DNA of 64,000 nt from Arcuatula senhousia (lineage: Eukaryota > Mollusca > Bivalvia > Mytilida > Mytilidae): positions 57,200,686 through 57,264,685 of the forward strand of contig OZ020306.1 in NCBI GenBank assembly GCA_963971305.1, read 5' to 3'. Position 1 is the stretch's first letter, and every line of letters begins with the position of its first letter. Both the position numbers and the translations under genes were made by a program. This document shows, in pieces, positions 55,901 through 64,000 of the stretch. The notes under the pieces were generated by a model. That model saw only the letters and a program-made list of their open reading frames with translations. It searched no databases and was not told the origin of the DNA.

Positions 55901-56965
55901 TTATATTTCAAATTAATATCTTACGTTGCTTATTGCGACCTTTTTTCATGTCATGGCTAGGTTCCTGGCTGGACACCTTCTGACTATCATCAGCTACAAA
56001 AAGAAGACAGATTTCTCAAAAGCATTTCATATACACAGACTCTCTATAAAACATCAGTGTGTTAAGGTATTATAAATAACAGTGTTATAGTAATAACAAC
56101 AGATTCCTCTAGGGCACCCTTGTGTTAGAGAATATACAACCGATTCCTCTAGGGCACCCTTGTGTTATAGTAATATACAACCGATTCCTCTAGGGCACCC
56201 TTGTGTTATAGTAATATACAACAGATTCCTCTAGGGCACCCTTGTGTTATAGTAATATACAACAGATTCCTCTCAGACATCATTGTTTTAAAGTATTATA
56301 TATCACAGATTCCTCTCAGGAACCATGACCAATTGTGTCATTCTTTAGCAGTATCATATCAAGTTATATTTCAAATTAATATCTTACGTTGCTTATTGCG
56401 ACCTTTTTTCATGTCATGGCTAGGTTCCTGGCTGGACACCTTCTGACTATCATCAGCTACAAAAAGAAGACAGATTTCTCAAAAGCATTTCATATACACA
56501 GACTCTCTATAAAACATCAGTGTGTTAAGGTATTATAAATAACAGTGTTATAGTAATATACAACCGATTCCTCTAGGGCACCCTTGTGTTATAGTAATAT
56601 ACAACCGATTCCTCTAGGGCACCCTTGTGTTAGAGAATATACAACAGATTCCTCTCACGACATCATTGTTTTAAAGTATTATTTATCACAGATTCTTTTC
56701 AGGAACCATGACTTATTGTGTCATTCTTTAGCAGTATCATATCAAATTATATTTCAAATTAATATCTTACGTTGCTTATTGCGACCTTTTTTCATGTCAT
56801 GGCTAGGTTCCTGGCTGGACACCTTCTGACTATCATCAGCTACAAAAAAGGCAGAGTTCTTAAAAGCATTTCATGCGTTATAGTAATGTTCAAAAGATTC
56901 CTCTCAGGCATCAATGTGTTAAAAGATTCAAAACAGATTCCTCTCAGGCATCAATGTGTTAAAGG
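49966..56965 (+). repeat. Two-level satellite: 14 cores with a 40/41-bp minisatellite
   Basis: Fourteen copies of a roughly 300-bp core (marker TTACGTTGCTTATTG) sit at 50011, 50323, 51188, 51780, 52363, 52744, 53490, 54073, 54454, 54956, 55458, 55921, 56384 and 56767. Between cores lie 2 to 14 tandem units of a 40-bp (AGAGAATATACAACCGATTC) or 41-bp (ATAGTAATATACAACCGATT) minisatellite, each ending CCTCTAGGGCACCCTTGTGT; about 72 units in all by my count. The first interval lacks about 69 bp of core. The right edge decays into 30-bp-like degenerate units (56875-56965). Recurring reading frames (LENIQPIPLGHPCVREYTTD) are three-frame readings of the 40-mer and not a gene. Confidence 0.92.
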
Positions 56966-57470
56966 TGGTTAATGATGCAAGAGAGAATTTTTGGTTTATT
57001 TCACACTGTGAATTAACATAGAACATCATGCTTAGACACAAGATCAATGAGAGGGACCGATATAAGCAGTGACCATGAGCTGATAAGATGTAAGATCAGA
57101 ATCAAGTTAAAGGCATTCAAGAAAGATACAATTAATAGAAGAATCAAATACGATACCACCAAGCTACATCAGCCAGAGAAAAAGAGAGCATTTTCCCTTG
57201 AGCTTAGAAATAGATTCCAGGTACTAGAAGATATGGAATCAGTTGAAAACATCTGGGAAACAATCGAAAAAGGCTACATTGAGACAGCACAGAATATACT
57301 TGGAGTAAAGAAAAGAGGACATAAACCATGGATAAGTAAAGATTCATGGAAACTTGTTGAAGAACGAAAACAACTTAAACAGCAAATTAACAACAGCAGA
57401 TCTGAAAGATTGAAAGAAAACCTAAGATCAAAGTATAGTAGAGTAGACAAAGAGGTCAAGAAAAGCATAC

Positions 57471-58113
57471 GAAATACAAATGACAACAAAGTTCCAGACA
57501 ATAAATTTTGCTACGCCTGACGCGCGTTTCGTCTATTCAAGACTCATCAGAGGCGCTCTACCAAAAATATTGAAAATGCCAAACAGTGTATAAATATGAA
57601 GAGCATAGAACAGTATAACCAAAAATACCAAACTGGGGAACCAAATTATTACTAAGATAATCAACCTATGTCTGGGGTAGGAAGAACCTTAGGGTTTAGA
57701 CAATTTTGAAATTTAGACGGATAATTTAAAGCTTTGATGTATTCTCCAACTCAAAAAGTGTTGGTGCCGGAGCGGGCTAACCTCGGGGAATTTACACTCC
57801 ACCAGCAGTGCTAACCTTCACGTGTGTTCGAAATACAAATGACAACAAAGTTCCAGACAATAAATTTTGCTACGCCTGACGCGCGTTTCGTCTATTCAAG
57901 ACTCATCAGAGGCGCTCTACCAAAAATATTGAAAATGCCAAACAGTGTATAAATATGAAGAGCATAGAACAGTATAACCAAAAATACCAAACTGGGGAAC
58001 CAAATTATTACTAAGATAATCAACCTATGTCTGGGGTAGGAAGAACCTTAGGGTTTAGACAATTTTGAAATTTAGACGGATAATTTAAAGCTTTGATGTA
58101 TTCTCCAACTCAA
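57471..58113 (+). mobile_element. Family D tandem dimer inside the LINE
   Basis: Two copies with period 359 (GAAATACAAATGACAACAAA at 57471 and the same at 57830). The second lacks the last about 75 bp. Nearly identical to each other. The flanking LINE frame reads IRNT..NDRRNW across the insertion, with a short AAATG duplication. Confidence 0.85.
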
Positions 58114-58367
58114 AAATGATAGAAGAAATTGGACGGAAGATCTTATAGAAGAGGCAGAAACAGCAGCCAATAATGGTCATATGAAAACAGTTTATGATGT
58201 TACGAGGGTGCTTAGTAATGAGAGGAGAAAAGAAACATCAACAATAAAAGACCAAGATGGAAACATCCTTAGCAGCCAGACTGAAATTAAGAACAGATGG
58301 AAAGAACACTTCAGCAATGTCCTAAATCGACCACAGCCAGATAACCCACTAATAGACATTTTCACTG

Positions 58368-58412
58368 TAAGCCGAAACCGAATCCGAAACCGAAATCGAA
58401 ACCGAAACCAAA
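58368..58412 (+). repeat. (CCGAAA)n hexanucleotide microsatellite
   Basis: About seven imperfect units of CCGAAA/CCGAAT/TCGAAA, at the point where LINE sequence stops. Confidence 0.85.
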
Positions 58413-60035
58413 TGTATGGAACGCAGATACTGTGTCATTATCATAATTTGCTACTTTGAGATGTCCAAAGAACGTTTTTCTTGTGGTTTATTCATTATGC
58501 TTTTGTTTAGTCATTATAATATATAATATAATATATTAAATACCCATTTTGATATGGGCTTGTGTACTGAAATGACCCATTTGAAAGTCCGAAAAGGCAA
58601 TGGTGAAATCAGTAACACGAATTAGTATAAAACGAAGAATCAGATAACGAAAAAACAACCAACTAACATCAATTAGCATCGTATTTCAAGTCGTTTACAA
58701 TGATTTGTGTTGGTTTTTTATCTTTGTTAATTTATAAAGTTTGTTACTACATGTAAAAATGCATCATATTCAGTCCTTTATGATGCAGATGCATAACACT
58801 GTTTTGGACATAGAAAAATTATGTAATAATCAGAGCTACTGTTAATCAAATCTGTATTTAATTTGAAAACGATTTTTTGTGTCATATTAAGTCTTTGTGT
58901 TTGTTTTTGTTTGCTACAATGTGTACTTCACGACAATTGTGAGCCTGATACTTCCGATCGATTATCCGTAGCAGCAATTAACTCAACTTGTTTTTCCATG
59001 GCTTTGTTGCTTTAGATAATAGTAGTTGATACGTTTTTACTTTTTGATTCAATTGTGGTGATGATAACTTTTATCTAGATTTTATGAAAAATGTTTGTTA
59101 CTATTCTCTACAACACCCTAGTCTTCATGTCTGAAATACTTTGTTCTTGGGATTGTTCTGTGCATTAATGTGTTAAGCAAAAACGAATATCCCAATATGT
59201 GATCTTTTATTGGATGTCTTTTGTATATGCCATGTATAACAAAGGTCTAATGACAGTGCATTGTAGAACACCTATGAGTGCATGGTTCTACTTGACTCGG
59301 GATCGATTCTCCAAGCTAAATAGTTTCGTTATTGATTTTATTTATCCCCCGTTTGCAATCTGTTGATGAAATAGGGGCACTTTTATGTTATATGTTTTAA
59401 TCTTGAATATCTTTATCATTATCCGATTTTGACTTGCAAGAAATGACAGTACCTTTGTCGGAAGAAGCAAAGAGGCCCTATGGGGCATTCGAGTGCCAAA
59501 AATCAGGAAAAGCAACGACAAAATCGGTAAACACGAACAAAAACAGCATGAGGAAACACAAAACACATAATCAACTGAACAGAAATGAACAACGCGGACT
59601 TAAGTCGTAACAAGAATAAACTCAGGTGCTCTGGAAGAATAAGCGGTTCCTGCCTGCTATAGCACACCCGCATCGCTGATCACTTCCTATCCATCTTTGT
59701 CAAATCCGATTAAGGAAGACAAAACAATACTGTGACAAACCAAAATCTGCACACATCTGAGGGATAGAAATCCTATATTTGTCTACAAGTACGTGGTATC
59801 TACCACAAAATGTTTTGATTGAAGACGGCAACCGAGAAGCGACATTATCATATGTTAGTAATTTCTGTGTCAAAAGTGACGCTCTGCTAGGGAAATCGAT
59901 GTAATTTCTGCAAGCTCTGGAGTAACAAATCAATTATGATACGAAATTCCATAAGCTGGAGTGGACGGAATGTTGCTACACAAGAAGAGAAATTTGATCG
60001 CTGAACAAGGAAATGACACAAGAGACACTGAATAC
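58413..60035. other. Segment inserted in the LINE; family H repeat inside
   Basis: No LINE coding over about 1.6 kb. 59440-59690 is an inverted family H copy (CCAGAGCACCTGAG-type core in reverse). The rest is unassigned AT-rich DNA. The edges are not clean enough to define one element. Confidence 0.5.
59440..59690 (-). repeat. Family H dispersed repeat (inverse of 15420-15800)
   Basis: ACTCAGGTGCTCTGGAAGAA, then GCGGTTCCTGCCTGCTATAG: the reverse complement of the H core at 15.5 kb, at roughly 80 percent similarity by eye. Confidence 0.65.
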
Positions 60036-60257
60036 AAAATGGGATAGAGGACAAATTACGAGAGGAACAGGCTGGATTTAGAAGGGGAAGAAGCACAACT
60101 GAACAACTTTTCACATTGCGTAACATACTAGAACAGTGTAATGAATGGAATGCACCCCTTTTCGTCAACTATGTTGATTTTGAGAAGGCATTTGATTCAA
60201 TCCATAGAGACAGCCTATGGTCCATCATGAGGCATTATGGAATCCCAGCGAAGTTAA

Positions 60258-60684
60258 GTGAGTGAGTTGGTGTTTTACGCCCATGCAACGCTATATAGGT
60301 TATTTACAGGCGATGAACATGAAAAGGATGATAAAATGAACATGAAATGATGATGATAAATGAAATATGGGGATGGGGTGGGAAACAAAGGACCGGTAAA
60401 TTTTGAAGAACCACAGGAAAAAGGGGAGAGGTGGGTAGGGTCGGAAAATTTAGCCTATGTGGTGCACTACTGGGCGGTCCACAAAGGGGTCTTTTACGTG
60501 CATGAAGCGTGGCACTCTCCACACACGTTGGCCCACTATGGTCGGCGGTCAGGGTTTCCGTATTATAGACCTGACAACCCCCGCGGACGAGGGCTACCCC
60601 ATTCAGCCACCTAGGGTACACACTTGGTCGCTCTGTGGGCTGAGCACTGACCCGACGTCAGAATCCCAAGACCCTTAGTCGCCT
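60258..60684 (-). mobile_element. Family A element, 5'-truncated, inside the RT of the LINE
   Basis: 427 bp, lacking about 60 bp of the GC-rich head. A perfect 14-bp duplication CCCAGCGAAGTTAA lies at 60244-60257 and 60685-60698. Removing the insert and one duplication restores the uninterrupted RT reading YGIPAKLIKMVKLLYY, so the insertion is clean and later than the LINE. Confidence 0.92.
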
Positions 60685-61704
60685 CCCAGCGAAGTTAATC
60701 AAAATGGTGAAACTCCTTTACTACACATTCCAATGTTCTGTTTTAGTGGATGGCGAAGAATCCGAGTGGTTCAGGGTAACAACTGGCGTGAAACAGGGCT
60801 GCACTATGTCAGGGTTCCTATTCCTCCTTGTTATCGACTACATCATGACAAAAACAACAGAAATAGTACCAACTGCTAAAAGATGGAACTTCACTTCTAA
60901 ACTTGAAGACTTGGATTTTGCAGACCATTTGGCACTCTTGTCATCAAAATACCAAGACATCCAAAATAAAACTCACAGACTTCACGAAAACGCAAAACAG
61001 GTTGGCTTAAAAATCAACATCAAGAAAACTAAAGTAATGAGACTTAACACCACTATACAAAATCCAGTAAAAATTGAAGATCAGCAAATAGAAGACATTG
61101 AAACTTTTACTTATCTTGGGGGCATTGTAACATCAACAGGAGGTTGCAATGAAGATATCAACAACAGACTTGGGAAGGCAAAACACCAATTTCGAAGATT
61201 AAGGAAAATTTGGAACAACTCAAAATTTTCAACTCAAACAAAGATCACAGATTGTTCAACAGCTTGGTGGTATCAGTACTTACATACGGTTCTGAAACCT
61301 GGAAAACAACTGAGAGAGACAAGAAGAAACTTGACACCTTTCAAAACAGATGTCTGAGACAGATGCTCCGAATAAGATGGCCGGAGAAAATAACAAATAA
61401 AGATCTACACAGTAGAACAAAAACCAACAACATCAGTTCTACAATCAGGCAAAGAAAGTGGAAGTGGATTGGGCATATCCTACGAATGAACAACAGTAGT
61501 AGGATATGCACAACAGCTCTTACATGGCACCCCGAGGGAAGGAGAAGAGTTGGACGGCCAAAAACAACGTGGAGAAGAACAACAGAGCAAGAACGACAAC
61601 AACTGGGGTGGACTTCATGGGCACAAGCGAGAGTAGCGGCAATTGACCAGCATTACTGGAGGGAGCGTATCTGGACCTTATGTGTCAACGGGCACGAAGA
61701 GGAT

Positions 61705-61723
61705 AGGTGAGGTGAGGTGAGGT
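61705..61723 (+). repeat. (AGGTG)n LINE tail
   Basis: Four pentamer units right after the last LINE codons. A short tandem tail in place of poly(A) is typical of RTE-type LINEs. Confidence 0.75.
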
Positions 61724-61815
61724 GTGAATTCACATACATGTATGTAATAATTACATGTAACTAATCTTGATTGACTTGTCTTTGAAAATTAGAAAAACAA
61801 ATAATATCAACTTAC
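61724..61815. other. Short spacer between LINE tail and exon
   Basis: Nothing recognised. Confidence 0.4.
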
Positions 61816-61881
61816 TATTATCTTTGTCAACTATCTGTGGTTGTGCCGCTTTTCTCCCTTTTTTCAACTGGGTTTTATTAT
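61816..61881 (-). CDS. Candidate gene Y exon (basic segment)
   Basis: Acceptor TATTTGTAG| at 61883-61882; donor GATAATA|GTAAGT with GT at 61815-61814. 66 bp; begins AT and ends A. The previous exon (63141-63225) ends in G, so G+AT gives Asp and the reading DNKTQLKKGRKAAQPQIVDK is open. The basic KKGRKAAQ run suggests nuclear location. Confidence 0.5.
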
Positions 61882-63140
61882 CTACAAATAGAAAAACTGG
61901 GTACACTTATATTTACAAGATATAAAATTTACTTACTATATACAAGTTGATAAAGTCCTCAGGGGAGCATTGAAACAAAAGACCAGTTATAAATTCCTCA
62001 GAGAAAAGAAAGTTAATAAATTTAAAAAAATCAAAATCAAAACTTGATTAAGTTCCTCTAGGGATCAAAGATAAAAAAATAAATATAGAATAATATTAAA
62101 AGAAAGTCAAGTTATAAATTGATTTTTTTTTATAAATCAGAATCAAAACTTGATTAATAGGTTCCTCCGGGAATCAGAGATAAAAATTCTTAAATAAATA
62201 ACTTAACATTACAACATACAATCTAGCAAAATTTAATATATTTGGTTTTAATATTTAAATTCAACACCTAGTTTTTACAATTACTACATGAAAAGTTGTT
62301 AATAATGAATTTATTAAAGGGGGATACTGGGTATATGTGTATGAGAGAAGAACTAGCATGCATATCAAGAAACATCGATACTATCATGGGTTTTGCAGGG
62401 AGTGCAATCCATTACAAACTAAAAGAGTAAGTTCTTAAACTATCAGAGCAAAATATATGTTTATATATTATTATATCTGTAAGATATTCTAAATAAAATA
62501 TAATTAAGACTCTGAAACAATTTTCTAACTTTCTTGCCTTCCAGCCTGTCTCAAAAAATACTCAAGAACTTTTTTGAGTAAGGCCAATAGGTCGAAACAT
62601 TGGAAAATTGTGTGAAAATCTTTTTTGTTTATTAACATATCCATGTATTCTACAGATTACACACCACACCAAAGCTAAAAAAGTCAAAATACATTACCAG
62701 GATTCTGTAGAAAAAAATAACAATACAAGTGAAGCATGTTTAAAGATAAAATTAGAAAAATAAAAATTATATAAAATTGTTACATTGGTTACAACATATA
62801 CAATTTTTAAAGTAATCATTGTATTTATTATATATTTTAAAGTAATCAATTGTACCTATTGTTTAAAAAAGATAATTAGCTATAATCAAATCATCTCCCA
62901 TTTTAATACAAACCAACTAACAAAATTTATGCTCATTTTTGGATTAGTGATGCTGAAATCCGAATTTCTCTTAATTGAACCAATGTGCATCTAACAATAA
63001 GTGGTTGATACAGTACTGTTTGATCATCTAAATCATTAATGTTCTAGATTTGCGTTTTGCATCTTTTTCCTTCCTGTGCTTTGTGTTTGGTTTTTAATCA
63101 TCTGAATATTCAATCAACACAATGTGAGACTTATTCTTAC
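61882..63140. other. Intron of gene Y (candidate)
   Basis: AT-rich. Contains two loosely similar blocks (AATCAAAACTTGATTA..GTTCCTC at 62034 and 62143) and one plus-strand exon-like stretch listed separately. Confidence 0.4.
62320..62426 (+). CDS. Exon-like stretch on the opposite strand
   Basis: ATTAAAG| at 62319 (weak acceptor) and AAAAGA|GTAAGT (strong donor, GT at 62427). The frame GDTGYMCMREELACISRNID, then TIMGFAGSAIHYKLK is open and reads like real protein. No partner exon on the plus strand; could be a relic. Confidence 0.25.
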
Positions 63141-63225
63141 CTTGAATAAAATTGGAGCATATGTTGCATACACTTGTTGGAATGCACTCCTTATGAAATG
63201 TGCGGAAGCAGTGCATGCATTTCCT
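63141..63225 (-). CDS. Candidate gene Y exon: PHD/RING-like zinc finger part
   Basis: Acceptor CAATTTTTAG| at 63227-63226; donor TTCAAG|GTAAGA with GT at 63140-63139. About 85 bp reading KCMHCFRTFHKECIPTSVCN, IC..FIQ. The spacing C-x2-C-x4-H-x2-C-x5-C-x2-C matches the second half of a PHD or RING-type zinc-binding fold, with a short C6-C7 loop. The first Cys pair would come from an upstream exon. Family members bind histone tails or act in ubiquitin transfer; which applies here cannot be told. Ends in phase 1, matching the exon at 61816. Confidence 0.55.
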
Positions 63226-63462
63226 CTAAAAATTGAAAATATAATTAAAAGAACATTTAATCATTAGTTCCAATTTTCATGTATAAAAGAAATTTCACAG
63301 AGTAATTTTATTCAGATCAAGGTATTTTTTTTGCATTTTTTTTCAGTTTCAGATAAGCTAAGGCCCAGTTAAGATTGCACTTAATTCCTATTATCATATT
63401 AATAGTTGATTAACTTATATAAAAACAACTTAAAATTAATTATAAAATACTATATGTAATTG

Positions 63463-63490
63463 TACACACACACACACACATATATATATG
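63463..63490. repeat. (CA)n(TA)n microsatellite
   Basis: ACACACACACACACACATAT, then ATATATG. A length-variable marker candidate. Confidence 0.9.
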
Positions 63491-63514
63491 TATAAATATC
63501 TATTTACCACACTA

Positions 63515-63637
63515 CAAACTTCTTAAAGACAATGGATAATAACTCTCTCCTTTGTCCATATAAAAGAAAAAAATTGTTTTCCTGTCTCCCTCTACACATG
63601 TGCATGCTGACATATGGAATGGAGCATCAATGTTTTT
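63515..63637 (-). CDS. Candidate upstream exon of gene Y
   Basis: After TATACTAAG| the minus strand reads KNIDAPFHMSACTCVEGDRK, then TIFFFYMDKGESYYPLSLRS, up to a TAG at 63514-63512. Composition is good and it lies just upstream of the zinc-finger exon on the same strand. No clear donor before the stop, so it may be a terminal exon of another transcript or a broken exon. Confidence 0.35.
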
Positions 63638-63639
63638 CT

Positions 63640-64000
63640 TAGTATAGAAAGTCAATGTTGATCGTAAATACCCAGCGAAACACATCCAGGTTGATAAAGC
63701 TGGTTGGAATAAAATAATGTGTAATTGTCTTTAAACAATATGTTTTTGGTTTTTGATATATTTATTAGATTTGATTCCTCTATATTTTATTTTGTTTTAT
63801 TTAAAAAAATAGTTATACAATTAGAAATATATTCAAAATGCTATGTAATTTCCAGTCAAGGAATAAATAAAATTTTGATGTATAAATTAAGTTTTATTCT
63901 TTTGTATATAGTTTTTTTTATAAAGGCTGCATGCACATGTCCATCTGAAAAATACAAATGAAACCATCAATAAGAAATAAATAACATTGCTACAGGTACA
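63640..64000. other. AT-rich non-coding DNA
   Basis: Nothing recognised. Confidence 0.4.

Larger units (their letters stand above)
57010..61723 (+). pseudogene. RTE-like LINE, broken by D, A and other insertions
   Basis: Pieces in order. End of the APE domain at about 57045 (ISSDHELIRCKIRIKLKAFK). Linker to 57470 (KPWISKDSWKLVEERKQLKQ). D dimer 57471-58113. Linker resumed at 58114-58360 (NDRRNWTEDLIEEAE; IKNRWKEHFSNVLNRPQPDN). A roughly 1.67-kb unrelated segment. RT from about 60036 (IEDKLREEQAGFRRGRSTTE; VDFEKAFDSIHRDSLW). A element 60258-60684. RT continued (WFRVTTGVKQGCTMSGFLFL), then F-A-D-H instead of F-A-D-D at about 60917-60928, VGLKINIKKTKVM. A frameshift near 61220 and the C-terminal domain to 61710 (RKWKWIGHILRMNN; RVGRPKTTWRR; YWRERIWTLCVNGHEED). 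An (AGGTG)n tail ends it at 61723. Part of the RT N-terminus is missing. Dead copy. Confidence 0.8.

Noticed and set aside
50100..56800. CRISPR-like regular 40-bp direct repeats
   Set aside because: No unique spacers between repeats, units are contiguous, and the genome is eukaryotic. It is a minisatellite.
50182..56829. Eight similar ORFs of 67-107 codons (…SLAVSYQIIFQINILRC…)
   Set aside because: They are the satellite core plus different numbers of the 40/41-bp unit read in rotating frames. The unit is not a multiple of three, and length varies with unit number and not with protein sense.

Overview
The window is eukaryotic and nearly gene-free. It is AT-rich, carries many nested interspersed repeats, intron-like exon islands with GT/AG borders, and LINE retrotransposons. 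The repeat vocabulary points to a bivalve mollusc, probably a mussel (Mytilus-like): GACGCGCGTTTCGTCTATTC modules, GACGGACGGAC-plus-hairpin elements with internal 150-180 bp repeats, and CTCA- or TAAC-tailed short retroelements. The organism call is inference from memory of bivalve repeats; no search was run.

Region by region. 0.5-6.9 kb: short retroelements of two related families (here A and B) and a decayed Tx1/L1-like LINE. 7.6-10.5 kb: a SAP-like exon (-), an 11-residue-repeat exon (+) and a possible further exon. 10.6-13.2 kb: C and B repeats and a zinc-finger pseudogene (-). 14.2-17.6 kb: two F elements (3 and 5 internal 166-bp repeats) around a TIR MITE. 18.4-21.2 kb: hairpin elements hit by A insertions, plus a LINE relic. 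21.4 kb: a transposase relic. 22.7-28.8 kb: hairpin or TIR elements E and G and a broken coding locus. 27.5-30.0 kb: a Tx1-like LINE cut by G, A and D insertions. 30.2-38.1 kb: a nest of B, C, G and J elements. 38.2-43.8 kb: one nearly intact LINE (-), whose ORF1 and ORF2 lie in the same frame separated by a single TAG. 44.5-46.0 kb: three exons of a small minus-strand gene that join in phase. 46.7-48.5 kb: a tnp2/EnSpm-like transposase pseudogene (-). 49.96-56.97 kb: a two-level satellite with 14 cores separated by variable arrays of a 40/41-bp minisatellite. 57.0-61.7 kb: an RTE-like LINE broken by D, A and other insertions. 61.8-63.6 kb: exons of a PHD/RING-like gene (-), whose splice phases match an exon at 49.3 kb. 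The satellite and the RTE-like LINE may therefore sit inside one intron.

The genes do not form a pathway. The window is best read as intronic or intergenic DNA of a few host genes, filled by successive waves of mobile elements whose relative ages can be read from nesting and target-site duplications. Most useful leads: the in-frame amber codon of the LINE, the length-quantised satellite, the shared blueprint of six hairpin-ended repeat families, and the multi-exon gene models supported by splice phase.
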